Of a DNA stretch of 64,000 bases, positions 31,618-42,531 are shown in pieces. A program made the position numbers and the translations under genes. The notes under the pieces are model-generated. The model worked only from the letters and a program-made list of their open reading frames with translations, was not told the DNA's origin and searched no databases. This stretch comes from Staphylococcus aureus (lineage in GTDB: Bacteria; Bacillota; Bacilli; Staphylococcales; Staphylococcaceae), in contig NZ_CP011526.1 in assembly GCF_001027105.1 (NCBI RefSeq), positions 2,480,001-2,544,000 of the forward strand. Direction: 5' to 3'. Position 1 is the first letter of the stretch; each line of letters opens with the position of its first letter.

Positions 31618-34440
31618 TTATGCTTTGTGATTCTTTTTATTTCTGCGTAATAACGCTAAACCTAAAATGCTAAATAATCCGCCGAACAACATGCCGTTGT
31701 TTGTTGATTCTTCTCCACCTGTTTCAGGTAGTTCAGATTTCTTAGATTGTGCTTTTTTAGTTGGTACCACTGCTTTAACCTTTTCATTGATTTCAATAAC
31801 AGGTGTTACTACTTTACCTTGTTCCACTGGTTTAGAAGGTTTTTTAGGTTCTTCTTTAGCAGGTGGTATTGGTTTACCAGGTTCAGTTGGTACCTCTGGC
31901 GTTGGCGGTGTTGGTGTTTCCGGCTCGCTTGGTACTTCTGGTGTCGGTGGTGTTGGTGTTTCCGGCTCGCTTGGTACTTCTGGTGTCGGTGGCGTTGGTG
32001 GCACGATTGGAGGTGTTGTATCTTCTTCAATCGTTTGTTGACCTTCATTATGACCACTTACTTGTGGAAGTGTATCTTCTTCAAAGTCAACACTATTGTG
32101 TCCACCGAATTGATAATTTGGTTTATCTTTATTTGTATCTTCTTCAATAATTTCAGTGTGCTTATTGAATCCGTGAATATGTGGCACACTGTCGAAGTCG
32201 ATATCAATGATATTACCACCTTGTTCATACTTAGGTTTGTCTTTCTCTGTATCTTCTTCGAATGATTGGTTACCATTATTTTGACCATGAATTTGAGGTA
32301 CACTATCGAAATCGATATCTACGATATTGCCACCTTGTTCATATTTCGGTTTATCTTCTTCTGTGTCTTCCTCAAATGACTGATTACCGCTATTTTGGCC
32401 ACCTTCGTAACCTAATTCACTCTTAATATCCACGTGGCTATTTTCTTCGATTTCTTCAATCACGCCATAATTACCGTGACCATTTTCAGTTCCTAAACCA
32501 GAATGAGAAATATGATGATTGTTTTCAGTAATTTCCTCGATTGGTCCTTGCGCTTGACCATGTTCTTCAGGTAGTTCATCTACTAGTTCAATCAGATTAC
32601 TTTCAGTCGTATATTCTTTCGTATCTTCAATTGTTGTATGATCGCTAACAGCACCAGTTACAATACCTTTTGTAGAATCTTCGTCAAATTCAACTAGGTT
32701 AGACTCAGTAGTAACCTGACCACCACCTGGGTTTGTATCTTCTTCATATTCAACAACATCAGCATGATGTTTTGAATTTTCATGTGTCGATTCTTCAAAG
32801 TCTACATGAATAGAATCTTCTTCAGTTTCAATGGTACCTTCTGCATGACCTTCTGCACCTTCAACAGCTGTATGATATTCAAAATCAATTGGCTTAGAAT
32901 CATTACTTTCTTCGATTGTACCAGTCAATTCATGCTTCTCCACTGGCGGCTCTGATTTAAATTCAAGTTCGATAGGAGTACTATGTTCTATAATAGGTTC
33001 CTTTAGTTTATCTTTGCCGTCGCCTTGAGCGTTATTAGAGTAAAATGCAACGCCATTTTTCCAAGTTAAATTACTTGTATAATAATAGTTATAATATCCA
33101 AAAAGGTGTGTTTGAAATTCTAAGTTGCTAGCATTTGAATCATAATACCCTTCATATTTTATTACATAATTTTTACTTTGGTCTAAATTATTAAAGTTTA
33201 AAGAATAACCACCATTAGTATCAAAATCTAAACTCATATTATCAGTCACATCTTCAAATTTGCTGACATCATCAAGCTTTGCATATACGCTTTCAGCTAA
33301 ATCGTCTGAACCAATGTGTTTATATACCTTAACTGTTGGATTATTAACCCCTGGTTTATTTCCTTTAGTTACTTGACCAGTTACTGTCACAGAGCTTAAC
33401 GACTGGTTGTTAGGTTTCATGTACGCAAAATGACTAAATTTCCCATCTACTTTATTTAAAGTATCAATTCGACCATTAGCTGTTACTCCCCAATTATCTC
33501 TAACTCCACCTAAATATTGAATATTAAATATTTTGCTAACCGTAGTCTCACCCAATTTAACTTCAACATTTTGGTTACCTTTTTGCGTCACTGTTGTAGG
33601 ATCAATAAATAGATTTAAAGATAATTCAGCAGTTAAATCTTTCTTTTCTTGTACATATTCTTTAAACGTATATCTAACTTTTCTTTCTCCAATTATTTCT
33701 CCTGTCGCCATAACTTGACCATCTGTACTTTTTATCTCCGGAACTTTACGCAGTGTTGAGATACCATGAGTTTCAACATTATCGCTTAATGTGAAATCAA
33801 AATAATCTCCCGCCTTAATTCCTTCTCCAAATTTCCATTTATATTTCAAGGTTACTCTTTCTGCGTTATGAGGATTTACAACATTCGTATCTTGTTTATG
33901 TCCTACAATTTCACTACCTTCTTCTACTTCCACTTTATTTGTTACATCTGTACCTGTCGCTTTAGTTTCTTCCACTACTTCTTTCTCTGCAACTGCTGTA
34001 ACGTCAGTTGATCTTTTCATTCTTGGTTTAATTTCTGAGACGTTACTTGGTTGAGCTATGTCAACTTGAGTTCCTGTAGTTTCCTTATCAGCAACTTTTT
34101 CCGATGGCAAATCAACTCGCGAAGTTTCTACTTTTGGTGCTTGCACAGTTTTCGGTGCTTCTTCTGTTGTTACTTGTGTTGATTGTGATGGTTGCTCAGT
34201 TGATGTCGCGCTGTATGATTGTGTTTCATCTATTGTATTAACGTTATTTGTAGTTGTTTGTGTTTCGCTTGCTTTACTTTCAGTAGCTGAACTCCCACTT
34301 TCCTCTACTGTAGTATTGTTTTGTTCCGATGCTGCAGCTTCTTTTTCTTGTCCCATTCCAACAACGATCATTGTTCCTAAGAATACTGAGGCCGCTCCCA
34401 ATTTGTGTTTTCTTATGCCGTATCTAAGATTGCTTTTCAC
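31618..34440 (-). CDS. fnbB: Fibronectin-binding protein B
   Basis: Cell-wall anchored MSCRAMM binding fibronectin, fibrinogen and elastin; promotes invasion and biofilm. 940 aa from a GTG start at 34440 ([15 protein letters not shown]), with GGGAG upstream. YSIRK-type signal, fibrinogen-binding A domain (N1-N3, to about residue 480), then intrinsically disordered fibronectin-binding repeats ([37 protein letters not shown]), proline-rich repeats ([14 protein letters not shown]), LPETG, hydrophobic helix and RRNKKNHKA tail. From the repeats to the terminator it is nearly identical to fnbA. Complete, not the truncated form seen in some strains. Confidence 0.97.
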   Translation of the reverse strand: MKSNLRYGIRKHKLGAASVFLGTMIVVGMGQEKEAAASEQNNTTVEESGSSATESKASETQTTTNNVNTIDETQSYSATSTEQPSQSTQVTTEEAPKTVQAPKVETSRVDLPSEKVADKETTGTQVDIAQPSNVSEIKPRMKRSTDVTAVAEKEVVEETKATGTDVTNKVEVEEGSEIVGHKQDTNVVNPHNAERVTLKYKWKFGEGIKAGDYFDFTLSDNVETHGISTLRKVPEIKSTDGQVMATGEIIGERKVRYTFKEYVQEKKDLTAELSLNLFIDPTTVTQKGNQNVEVKLGETTVSKIFNIQYLGGVRDNWGVTANGRIDTLNKVDGKFSHFAYMKPNNQSLSSVTVTGQVTKGNKPGVNNPTVKVYKHIGSDDLAESVYAKLDDVSKFEDVTDNMSLDFDTNGGYSLNFNNLDQSKNYVIKYEGYYDSNASNLEFQTHLFGYYNYYYTSNLTWKNGVAFYSNNAQGDGKDKLKEPIIEHSTPIELEFKSEPPVEKHELTGTIEESNDSKPIDFEYHTAVEGAEGHAEGTIETEEDSIHVDFEESTHENSKHHADVVEYEEDTNPGGGQVTTESNLVEFDEDSTKGIVTGAVSDHTTIEDTKEYTTESNLIELVDELPEEHGQAQGPIEEITENNHHISHSGLGTENGHGNYGVIEEIEENSHVDIKSELGYEGGQNSGNQSFEEDTEEDKPKYEQGGNIVDIDFDSVPQIHGQNNGNQSFEEDTEKDKPKYEQGGNIIDIDFDSVPHIHGFNKHTEIIEEDTNKDKPNYQFGGHNSVDFEEDTLPQVSGHNEGQQTIEEDTTPPIVPPTPPTPEVPSEPETPTPPTPEVPSEPETPTPPTPEVPTEPGKPIPPAKEEPKKPSKPVEQGKVVTPVIEINEKVKAVVPTKKAQSKKSELPETGGEESTNNGMLFGGLFSILGLALLRRNKKNHKA
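31893..32010. repeat. 42-bp proline-rich repeats in fnbB
   Basis: About three copies of a unit encoding [14 protein letters not shown], with only synonymous or near-synonymous differences. fnbA carries one copy more. Confidence 0.85.
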
Positions 34441-35070
34441 TATAATATTCTCCCTTAAATGCAAAATTCATTTATTTTTAAAACTCAATAAATGCAATTC
34501 TATATTGTTCGGTTTTTAAAAGCAATGAAAAAAAGCGAGTTAATAAAAAGTTAAGATTGTTGTTAACTTTATGTATAATGAGTTTTTTATTATTTGAAAC
34601 TCACATATATATTGCATACAAAGCTCTTGAACACCTTGATATAACAGGCTTGTATTTTTTATACTTACTTTTTAAATTAAATTCAAATTCATCTAATTTA
34701 AAACAATATACTAAACCATACATAATAATCGCCTGTACAATGCATCATTAACAAGTCACTGAAACGCCTTTCATTGTATTAATAACGTCACTATAATTTT
34801 TATATCGTTCGGTTTTTGTTTGATTTTAATGATTATTTATACAAAAACAGCCGTATTTCAAGCCGACATTTTAAATTTAACTAAATTTGCATCTAGTTAA
34901 TAATTGCATTTATCAAATTTGTCTTATTGATCCAATCTAATTTGTACTCACAAACTAGTTTAAAATTCTAACTTTATCTCTCAGTTCGTTATCAATCATC
35001 AGACATAAACCAATGAAGCAATCAGAAAACACTCTAATTTTCTATTAGAAATTTGATTTAATATAAAAAA
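34441..35070. other. fnbB upstream region, a duplicate of the fnbA upstream region
   Basis: The 350 bases before fnbB match the 400 bases before fnbA (ATTGTTCGGTTTTTAAAAGC, then AAGCGAGTTAAT, and further up GGCTTGTATTTTTTATACTT and CTAATTTAAAACAATATACT). Past about 34830 the similarity ends and the rest up to the fnbA terminator is unique AT-rich sequence without an ORF. The fnbB promoter must lie here; SarA/agr-type control is known for fnb genes but no site is assigned. Confidence 0.7.
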
Positions 35071-35107
35071 ACAGGCTTACTTCATATAATTTATGAAATA
35101 AACCCGT
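35071..35107 (-). terminator. fnbA terminator
   Basis: Same hairpin as at fnbB with one changed base near the stem foot (CCCGT for CCTGT), followed on the minus strand by TTTTTTTATA. Confidence 0.82.
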
Positions 35108-35121
35108 CAATTTTTGTTTAA

Positions 35122-38100
35122 TTATGCTTTGTGATTCTTTTTATTTCTGCGTAATAATGCTAAACCTAGAATGCTGAATAATCCGCCGAACAACATACCT
35201 TTGTTTGTTGATTCTTCTCCACCTGTTTCAGGTAGTTCAGATTTCTTAGATTGTGGTTTTTTAGTTGGTGCCACTGCTTTAACCTTTTCATTGATTTCAA
35301 TAACAGGTGTTACTACTTTACCTTGTTCCACTGGTTTAGAAGGCTTTTTAGGTTCTTCTTTGGCAGGTGGTACTGGTTTACCAGGTTCAGCTGGTACCTC
35401 TGGTGTTGGCGGTGTTGGAGTTTCTGGCTCACTCGGCACTTCTGGTGTCGGTGGTGTTGGTGTTTCCGGCTCACTTGGTACTTCTGGTGTTGGTGGCGTT
35501 GGTGTTTCCGGCTCACTTGGTACTTCTGGTGTCGGTGGCGTTGGTGGCACGATTGGAGGTGTTGTATCTTCTTCAATCGTTTGTTGACCTTCATTTTGGC
35601 CGCTTACTTTTGGAAGTGTATCTTCTTCAAAGTCAACACTATTGTGTCCACCGAATTGATAACTTGGTTTATCTTTATTTGTATCTTCTTCAATAATTTC
35701 AGTGTGCTTATTGAATCCGTGAATATGTGGCACACTGTCGAAGTCGATATCAATGATGTTACCGCCATGTTCATACTTAGGTTTGTCTTTTTCTGTATCT
35801 TCCTCGAATGACTGATTACCTTTATTTTGACCATGAATTTGAGGTACACTATCAAAATCGATATCTACGATATTGCCACCTTGTTCATATTTAGGTTTGT
35901 CTTCTTCTGTGTCTTCCTCGAATGACTGGTTACCGCTATTTTGGCCACCTTCATAACCTAATTCACTCTTAATATCAACGTGGCTATTTTCTTCGATTTC
36001 TTCAATCACGTCATAATTCCCGTGACCATTTTCAGTTCCTAAACCAGAATGAGAAATATGATGATTGTTTTCAGTAATTTCCTCGACTGGTCCTTGTGCT
36101 TGACCATGCTCTTCAGGTAATTCATCCACTAATTCAATCAGATTACTTTCAGTTGTATATTCTTTCGTATCTTCAACTGTTGTATGATCGCTCACTGCGC
36201 CAGTTACAATACCTTTTGTAGACTCTTCGTCAAATTCAACTAAGTTAGACTCAGTAGTAACCTGACCACCACCTGGGTTTGTATCTTCTTCATATTCAAC
36301 AACATCAGCGTGATGTTTTGAATTTTCATGTGTAGATTCTTCAAAGTCAATTGGATTTGATTCCTCAGAGGACTCAGTGTATCCTCCAACGTGACCTGCT
36401 TCGCTATCCACAGCAGTATGGTAATCGATATCAATAGCTGATGAATCCGTTTCTTCTATTGTTTCAATGTATCCATCAACATATCCACCTCCACCATCTA
36501 TAGCTGTGTGGTAATCAATGTCAAGAGTTGATGAATCATATTCCTCTTCAACAGTAGTTACTAAATTCTTATCATATTGACCTGTAAGAGTTTCTTTAAT
36601 TGTATCTTCTTTATATTCAAATTTATTATTTTGAATAATCGGACCATTTTTCTCATTTCCGTTCGCTTTATTACTGTATAAAACTAAACCATTATCCCAA
36701 GTTAAGGTATATCCTCTATCATAATAATACTTATAAAGTTGCTCTGGATGTCCTACCATTTGTGTTCTAAAATCAACTTCATCAGTACCATTTAAATACT
36801 CTCCATCATAGTGAACAACATAAGTTTTATCTAGATTTTCTATATTCAATGAATAGCTTCCATTATTTTGTAAATTCAAATTCCCACTCATATTACTTGT
36901 GACTTCTTTAAATTTAGAAGTATCTGTCGTATTTGCATATACACTCTTCGCTATGTCTTCATTATTACCCAAGTATTCAAATATCCTAACTTTTGGTTGA
37001 TTTCCATTCTGATTACTACCTTTCATTAAAGTTCCAGTAACAGTCACACTTGTCGTTTTACCATTATTAGGTTTAATAAATGCAACATGCGAAAATCTAT
37101 TATTCGCTTTATTAAATGTCTCAATCGATCCATTTAAATTGGCATAATAATTCCCAATACCATCTTTATATTTAACATCTAATTCCTTTGAAGTTTGTTC
37201 TTCATTTAGTGTTGAAGTTATAGTTTGATTTCCATTAGTTTGTACAGTTTTAGGATCAATAAATAAATTAATTTCTAGTTCAGCCGTTACATCAACCTTA
37301 TCTTCAATATCATTTGTAAATGTATATCTAATCTTTCCACCTTCTAAAACTTCACCTGTCGCCATTACGACTGAACCATTTTTAATTTCTGGTACTTTTC
37401 TAGCAGTTGATACGCCATGCGTATTTACATTATTTGATAAAGTAAAGTCAAAGTAGTCACCTTGATGTAAACCATTCTCAAATTTCAACTTATATTTTAG
37501 TACCGCTCGTTGTCCTGCATGAGGTTCTACTTTATTTGTATTGTTATGCCCCTCAATAGAACCAATTTCTACTGTAACTTTACTTGTTACATCTGTACCC
37601 GTTTCCACTTTCGCGTTACTAGCTTCCTTAGCTTCCGCTACATCTGCTGATCTTGTCACACGTGGCTTACTTTCTGATGCCGTTCTTGGCTGTGCCACTT
37701 CAACTTGTGTTTCTGCGACTTGATTTTGTGTAGCCTTTTTAGGTGTTAAATCTACTTGTCTTTGATCTCCGCTATTGTCTTGAGATTGTGTTGTTTCCTT
37801 AACTTGAGGTTTCGCTTCTTCCTTAACTACCTCTTCTTTAACTGTTTCTATATTTGCTGGTTGTGCAGTTTGTGGTGCTTGTACTGCTTTTGGTGCTTCT
37901 TCAGTTGTTACTTGTGTTGCGTTTGACGGTTGTTCTGTTACTGTTGCGTTATATGATTGAGTTTCTTCTATATGATTAACGTTAGTTGCAGTTGTTTGTG
38001 TTTCACTTGTTTTATTATCAGTAGCTGAATTCCCATTTTCTTCTACTGTAGTTGTCTTTTGTTCTGATGCTGCAGCTTCTTTGTCTTGTCCCATCCCAAC

Positions 38101-38178
38101 AACGATCATTGTTCCTAAGAATACTGATGCTGCTCCCAATTTATGTTTTCTAATGCCGTACCTAAGATTGTTTTTCAC
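35122..38178 (-). CDS. fnbA: Fibronectin-binding protein A
   Basis: Main fibronectin-binding invasin; also binds fibrinogen and elastin through the A domain. 1018 aa from GTG 38178 ([15 protein letters not shown]), behind AAAGGGAG. Signal peptide with [18 protein letters not shown] domain to about residue 510, fibronectin-binding repeats from there ([54 protein letters not shown]), four proline-rich units, LPETG and RRNKKNHKA. Tandem with fnbB, each gene with its own terminator. The A domains are clearly diverged while the 3' halves are almost identical. Confidence 0.97.
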   Translation of the reverse strand: MKNNLRYGIRKHKLGAASVFLGTMIVVGMGQDKEAAASEQKTTTVEENGNSATDNKTSETQTTATNVNHIEETQSYNATVTEQPSNATQVTTEEAPKAVQAPQTAQPANIETVKEEVVKEEAKPQVKETTQSQDNSGDQRQVDLTPKKATQNQVAETQVEVAQPRTASESKPRVTRSADVAEAKEASNAKVETGTDVTSKVTVEIGSIEGHNNTNKVEPHAGQRAVLKYKLKFENGLHQGDYFDFTLSNNVNTHGVSTARKVPEIKNGSVVMATGEVLEGGKIRYTFTNDIEDKVDVTAELEINLFIDPKTVQTNGNQTITSTLNEEQTSKELDVKYKDGIGNYYANLNGSIETFNKANNRFSHVAFIKPNNGKTTSVTVTGTLMKGSNQNGNQPKVRIFEYLGNNEDIAKSVYANTTDTSKFKEVTSNMSGNLNLQNNGSYSLNIENLDKTYVVHYDGEYLNGTDEVDFRTQMVGHPEQLYKYYYDRGYTLTWDNGLVLYSNKANGNEKNGPIIQNNKFEYKEDTIKETLTGQYDKNLVTTVEEEYDSSTLDIDYHTAIDGGGGYVDGYIETIEETDSSAIDIDYHTAVDSEAGHVGGYTESSEESNPIDFEESTHENSKHHADVVEYEEDTNPGGGQVTTESNLVEFDEESTKGIVTGAVSDHTTVEDTKEYTTESNLIELVDELPEEHGQAQGPVEEITENNHHISHSGLGTENGHGNYDVIEEIEENSHVDIKSELGYEGGQNSGNQSFEEDTEEDKPKYEQGGNIVDIDFDSVPQIHGQNKGNQSFEEDTEKDKPKYEHGGNIIDIDFDSVPHIHGFNKHTEIIEEDTNKDKPSYQFGGHNSVDFEEDTLPKVSGQNEGQQTIEEDTTPPIVPPTPPTPEVPSEPETPTPPTPEVPSEPETPTPPTPEVPSEPETPTPPTPEVPAEPGKPVPPAKEEPKKPSKPVEQGKVVTPVIEINEKVKAVAPTKKPQSKKSELPETGGEESTNKGMLFGGLFSILGLALLRRNKKNHKA
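35396..35555. repeat. 42-bp proline-rich repeats in fnbA
   Basis: About four copies of the unit encoding [14 protein letters not shown] (the C-terminal one PAEPGKP). One more than in fnbB. Confidence 0.85.
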
Positions 38179-38585
38179 TATAATATCTCCCTTTAAATGC
38201 AAAATTCATTAATTTTTTAAACTTAATAAATGCAAGTCTATATTGTTCGGTTTTTAAAAGCAATACAAAAAAGCGAGTTAATGAAAAGTTAAGATTGTCA
38301 TTAATTTTATGTTAATTGATAATTTTATTATTTGAAATATACCTATAAATTGTATTCAAGTCATCAGAAACCCTTGTCACACAAGGCTTGTATTTTTTAT
38401 ACTTATTTTTTAAATTAAATTCATCATTATCTAATTTAAAACAATATACTAAACGTTTCATAATTATCGCCTGTACAATACGCACAAAAACATGTCTTGA
38501 AACGCCTTTCATTACTCTAAAATACCCAATATACTTTTTATATCGTTCGGATTCTGAGTATTTCAGACGATTTTCTGCATAAAAA
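38179..38585. other. fnbA upstream region
   Basis: About 400 bases corresponding to the fnbB upstream region. On the minus strand a 100-codon frame (38312-38614) is open and ends ...MKRLVYCFKLDNDEFNLKN... before the fnbA leader, but it begins inside the gntP terminator and its equivalent before fnbB is full of stops. I regard it as a relic or chance frame. A hairpin-rich TATCGTTCGG motif recurs at 38242 and 38542 and before fnbB. Confidence 0.55.
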
Positions 38586-38633
38586 TAAACGTGTTTCAAG
38601 GCAATATATTGCAATTACCTAAAAACACGTTTA
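38586..38633 (-). terminator. gnt operon terminator
   Basis: Long stem TAAACGTGTTT / AAACACGTTTA with inner GCAATATATTGC palindrome, followed on the minus strand by ATTTTTATG; 13 bases after the gntP stop. Confidence 0.88.
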
Positions 38634-38645
38634 CTTAATATTTAG

Positions 38646-40004
38646 TTAAACAAATAAGCTAATGAATAAAATGAAGATGATACCTGAAACGGAAATAATC
38701 GTTTCTAATAATGACCATGTTAAGAATGTTTCTTTTACAGTTAAACCAAAATATTCTTTAAACATCCAAAATCCTGCGTCATTTACATGAGACAAAATCA
38801 CACTACCTGCACCTATCGCAAGTACAACTAATGCAACATTTACATCTGATGATTGTAATAATGGTAAGACAATACCTGTAGTTGAAATCGCAGCTACTGT
38901 AGCCGAACCTAATGCGATACGTAGCACAGCTGCAACAATCCATGCTAGTAAAATCGGAGACATCTCTGTACCTTCAAACATTTTAGCAATTGTATTTCCG
39001 ACACCGCCGTCAATTAATACTTGTTTAAATGTACCGCCACCGCCAATAATCAATAACATCATTCCGATTGGATAAATCGCATTCGTCACTGATTCCATAA
39101 TATGATTCATCTTACGCTTTCTCATTAATCCCATCGTAACGATTGCAAATAATACTGCTATTAGCATGGCTGTCCCTGCTGTTCCTATCATATAAATGAT
39201 AGATTCAAATAGATTTGTAGGTTTGTCATGCCCAGTTACAAGTTGCGTTATCGTAGACACTAACATTAATATGACTGGTAATGTTGCTGTTAATAAACTC
39301 ATACCAAATCCTGGCATCTCTTGATCCGTAAATTCTTTTTGTGCACCTAACGCTGAAATATCGCCTTCTCGTGTATACGCAGACGGAATCATTTTTTGTG
39401 CAACTTTGTTAAATATAGGCCCTGCAATGAGTGTAACTGGAATGGCAATAATCATACCATACAGTAATACATCTCCAACATTTGCCTTTAATTCTTTTGC
39501 GATGACTACCGGTCCTGGATGTGGTGGTAAAAAGCCATGTGTCACTGATAAAGCTGTTACCATAGGTAGTCCTAGTTTTAACACTGAAACATTTGCGCGT
39601 TTTGCTACTGTAAATACTAATGGAATCAGTAAGACTAAACCTACTTCAAAGAACAATGCAATACCGACGATAAATGCTGCAACAAGCATTGCCCATTGTA
39701 CATGTTTTTGACCAAATTTTTGAATCAACGTGTCTGCGATTCGAGTTGCACCACCACCATCAGCAAGCAATTTCCCAAGTATGGCACCTAAACCGAATAT
39801 CAGTGCAATGTGGCCGAGCGTACTGCCCATTCCTTTCTCAATCGTCTCCATAATTTTAGTCAATGGTATACCTAGCATTAACGCTGTAATCATCGATGTG
39901 ATAATTAATGAAATAAATGTATTTAATTTAAACCCAATAATTAATACTAATAAAATAACGATACCTAAAACAACACTGATTAACGGCCATATTTCGTTAA
40001 ACAT
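38646..40004 (-). CDS. gntP: Gluconate permease
   Basis: Proton-coupled gluconate importer in the cytoplasmic membrane, 452 aa, about 12-14 membrane segments, GntP family. Recognisable stretches: GLGAILGKLLADGGGATRIA, THGFLPPHPGPV and LSHVNDAGFWMFKEYFGL near the C-terminus. Last gene of gntRKP, 116 bases after gntK, ends in a strong terminator. Controlled by the GntR operator and a cre upstream of gntR. Confidence 0.95.
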   Translation of the reverse strand: MFNEIWPLISVVLGIVILLVLIIGFKLNTFISLIITSMITALMLGIPLTKIMETIEKGMGSTLGHIALIFGLGAILGKLLADGGGATRIADTLIQKFGQKHVQWAMLVAAFIVGIALFFEVGLVLLIPLVFTVAKRANVSVLKLGLPMVTALSVTHGFLPPHPGPVVIAKELKANVGDVLLYGMIIAIPVTLIAGPIFNKVAQKMIPSAYTREGDISALGAQKEFTDQEMPGFGMSLLTATLPVILMLVSTITQLVTGHDKPTNLFESIIYMIGTAGTAMLIAVLFAIVTMGLMRKRKMNHIMESVTNAIYPIGMMLLIIGGGGTFKQVLIDGGVGNTIAKMFEGTEMSPILLAWIVAAVLRIALGSATVAAISTTGIVLPLLQSSDVNVALVVLAIGAGSVILSHVNDAGFWMFKEYFGLTVKETFLTWSLLETIISVSGIIFILFISLFV

Positions 40005-40120
40005 GACATTCCCCTCTTTCTCTTTTCAATAGAATGTAACACCGTCGTCGCGCACGTATTCCACATAATATATAGTAGTCATGGCACAACAACTTTATCT
40101 AAGATGCTTGAGTGACGTAT

Positions 40121-41674
40121 TTATTGTGTTTTATTTTCAGCGATATGTTGGCGTTGAAAATCTGCAATTTGTTCATAATTCTCTGTTAAAGAACGACTTA
40201 AATTGATAAAAATGGATACGATCTCTTGGTAAACAGTGACATTTTCTTCAATCGGCGTATGATTGTTTGTGGCACCGACCATCGATGAAACGATTGAAAA
40301 ATCTTCAATGTCACCTACAGCTTTAAGTCCGAGCACGCAGGCACCTAAGCATGAACTTTCATAACTTTCAGGAACCACTAACTCTGTGTCAAATATATCT
40401 GACATCATTTGACGCCATACTTCACTTTTCGCAAAACCACCTGTTGCTTTTATCATCTTAGGTGTTTCATTCATTACTTCAATAAGCGCAAGATAGACGG
40501 TATACAAATTGTAAAGAACACCTTCTAATGCAGCGCGAATCATATGTTCTTTTTTATGAGATAAAGTTAAACCGAAGAATGAACCTCTTGCATTTGCGTT
40601 CCAAAGCGGCGCACGTTCTCCTGCTAAATAGGGATGGAATATTAAACCATCTGCACCTGGTTTAACACGCTTTGCAATTTGAGTTAAGACATCATAAGGA
40701 TCAACACCGAGACGTTTCGCAGTTTCGACTTCACTCGCTAGCAACTCGTCGCGCAACCATCTCAATACGACACCACCATTATTTACAGGACCTCCGATGA
40801 CGTAGTGGTCCTCTGTTAAGACATAACAAAATATTCTACCTTTGTAATCAGTACGCGGTTTATCTATCACAGTACGAATCGCCCCAGATGTACCGATTGT
40901 GACAGCAACTTCTCCTTTACCAACACTATTGACACCTAAATTAGAAAGGACCCCATCACTCGCACCAATAACAAACGGTGTATCTTTATTAAGCCCCATT
41001 AATGTTGCATAACGTTCTTTCATACCTTTCATCACATACGTTGTTGGAACTAATTCCGGCAACATTTCCTTGGAAATACCCAGCAGTTCTAATGCCTCAA
41101 CATCCCAATCTAATGTTTCTAAATTAAACATCCCTGTTGCGGAAGCCATTGAATAATCAATGATATATGTATCAAATAAATGATAGAAAATGTATGTTTT
41201 AATATCTGCAAACTTAGCAGTACGTTGAAATACATCTTGCCATTCATGTTTCATCCAAAAAATCTTCGCTAATGGCGACATAGGATGAATCGGTGTGCCT
41301 GTTCGCTGGTAAATCGCATTGCCATCATGCACTTCATTTATTACTGTTGCATATTTTGCAGCGCGGTTATCTGCCCAAGTAATATTATTTGTTAATCTTT
41401 GATGTTGCTGATCCATCGCAATCAAGCTATGCATTTGCGCACTAAATGACACAAACTTAATGTCGTCTTTATTAACTTTGGATTCTCTCATAACATATTT
41501 AATAGTCATTAGTACTGCATCAAATAATTCATCTGGGTTTTCTTCTGAGACATCAACGTTTGGTGTGTGTAAATCATAGCCTATTTGATGTTTCATGATA
41601 AAAGTTCCATTTTCATCATATAAGACTGACTTGGTACTCGTCGTTCCAATGTCGACACCAATCATATATTTCAT
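40121..41674 (-). CDS. gntK: Gluconokinase
   Basis: Phosphorylates gluconate to 6-phosphogluconate for the pentose phosphate pathway. 517 aa FGGY-family sugar kinase: N-terminal GVDIGTTSTKSVLYDENG phosphate loop, SAQMHSLIAMD, and the C-terminal ATP-binding GGFAKSEVWRQMMSD. Starts 23 bases after gntR. Intact. Confidence 0.95.
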   Translation of the reverse strand: MKYMIGVDIGTTSTKSVLYDENGTFIMKHQIGYDLHTPNVDVSEENPDELFDAVLMTIKYVMRESKVNKDDIKFVSFSAQMHSLIAMDQQHQRLTNNITWADNRAAKYATVINEVHDGNAIYQRTGTPIHPMSPLAKIFWMKHEWQDVFQRTAKFADIKTYIFYHLFDTYIIDYSMASATGMFNLETLDWDVEALELLGISKEMLPELVPTTYVMKGMKERYATLMGLNKDTPFVIGASDGVLSNLGVNSVGKGEVAVTIGTSGAIRTVIDKPRTDYKGRIFCYVLTEDHYVIGGPVNNGGVVLRWLRDELLASEVETAKRLGVDPYDVLTQIAKRVKPGADGLIFHPYLAGERAPLWNANARGSFFGLTLSHKKEHMIRAALEGVLYNLYTVYLALIEVMNETPKMIKATGGFAKSEVWRQMMSDIFDTELVVPESYESSCLGACVLGLKAVGDIEDFSIVSSMVGATNNHTPIEENVTVYQEIVSIFINLSRSLTENYEQIADFQRQHIAENKTQ

Positions 41675-41697
41675 GATAAATCCTTCTTTCTTTCATT

Positions 41698-42378
41698 TTA
41701 ATTCAACCAAAATCCTTCAATATCTTTACCAACATCGTCGAAATTTAAATGAAACGCTTCTTTCAAAATTTGACTGTCGTATTGTTCCACTGCATCAATA
41801 AACACTTGATGATTATGATGTATGCGTTCAAAATCTTGCGGGTTCTGTTGCATACGTTGTCGCATGGATGTTAAAACGAGTGCCATCATTACTGGTTTTA
41901 AATGACTCCAAAATGAGTTTAAATATTGATGATTAGATGCTTTGATTAATGTTTCATGAAATTCAAAGTCATGCTTCGTAAATGATTCTGCATCCTCAAA
42001 TTTTACTGCCACTTTCATCATTTCAAGTTGTTTCTTCATTTCTTTTACGATAGGTAGTCGCTCTTGATTTTTAACTCTTGAAAATGCAAATGACTCTAAC
42101 ATCAGTCGCAAATCATACATTTCTTTCTTTTCTTGTTCCCCAAACGGCAACACATGTGCACCCATTCTTTCTAATTGGATGAGTTGATTTTGTTGCAATA
42201 ATTTAAATGCATCTCGAATTGGCGAACGACTCACATTAAATTGCTTTGCCATTTGATTTTCAGTGAGTAACGTACCTTCAGCTATGTGACCATTCACAAT
42301 GCCTAAGCGTAATTCTGCCGCGATACCTTCTCCAGTTGTCATACCTTCCAACCATTTCTCTGGATATCCATACATCAT
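41698..42378 (-). CDS. gntR: Gluconate operon repressor GntR
   Basis: 226 aa GntR/FadR-type regulator: N-terminal winged helix-turn-helix (LRLGIVNGHIAEGTLLTENQ ... FNVSRSPIRDAFKLL) and a C-terminal FCD ligand-binding domain of helices. It represses its own operon and is released by gluconate. ATG 42378 is used, with GGAG about 8 bases upstream; an in-frame extension further upstream would run through the operator and promoter and is rejected. Confidence 0.93.
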   Translation of the reverse strand: MMYGYPEKWLEGMTTGEGIAAELRLGIVNGHIAEGTLLTENQMAKQFNVSRSPIRDAFKLLQQNQLIQLERMGAHVLPFGEQEKKEMYDLRLMLESFAFSRVKNQERLPIVKEMKKQLEMMKVAVKFEDAESFTKHDFEFHETLIKASNHQYLNSFWSHLKPVMMALVLTSMRQRMQQNPQDFERIHHNHQVFIDAVEQYDSQILKEAFHLNFDDVGKDIEGFWLN

Positions 42379-42402
42379 CAAAGTCACTCCTTCATTACAC
42401 GA

Positions 42403-42422
42403 CATACTTGTATACAAGTATG
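42403..42422. promoter_or_regulatory. GntR operator
   Basis: Perfect 20-bp palindrome CATACTTGTATACAAGTATG, the same core (ATACTTGTATACAAGTAT) as the Bacillus subtilis gnt operator. It overlaps the -10 element and start site of the gnt promoter. Confidence 0.9.
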
Positions 42423-42457
42423 TTAATATAGTTATTATGAGTTTGCAAGCGCTTTCT
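42420..42457 (-). promoter_or_regulatory. gntRKP promoter with cre site (42444-42457)
   Basis: Minus strand TTGCAA (42448-42443), 17-base spacer, TAACAT (42425-42420). A cre-like TGCAAGCGCTTTCT at 42444-42457 differs from TGWAARCGYTWNCW at one base and covers the -35 element, so CcpA would repress gluconate use when glucose is present. Confidence 0.75.
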
Positions 42458-42531
42458 TTACGAGCACTAAAATAGTGACCACCCCTTTTCGATTTAAATT
42501 TAAAGGAAATGGTCACTATCACACGAATGAT

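Noticed and set aside
31667..32265. Long open frames antisense to the 3' ends of fnbB and fnbA
   Set aside because: Composition effect of proline/glutamate-rich coding repeats; no ribosome binding sites.
38312..38614. 100-codon minus-strand frame upstream of fnbA
   Set aside because: Starts inside the gnt terminator and is full of stops in the paralogous region upstream of fnbB.
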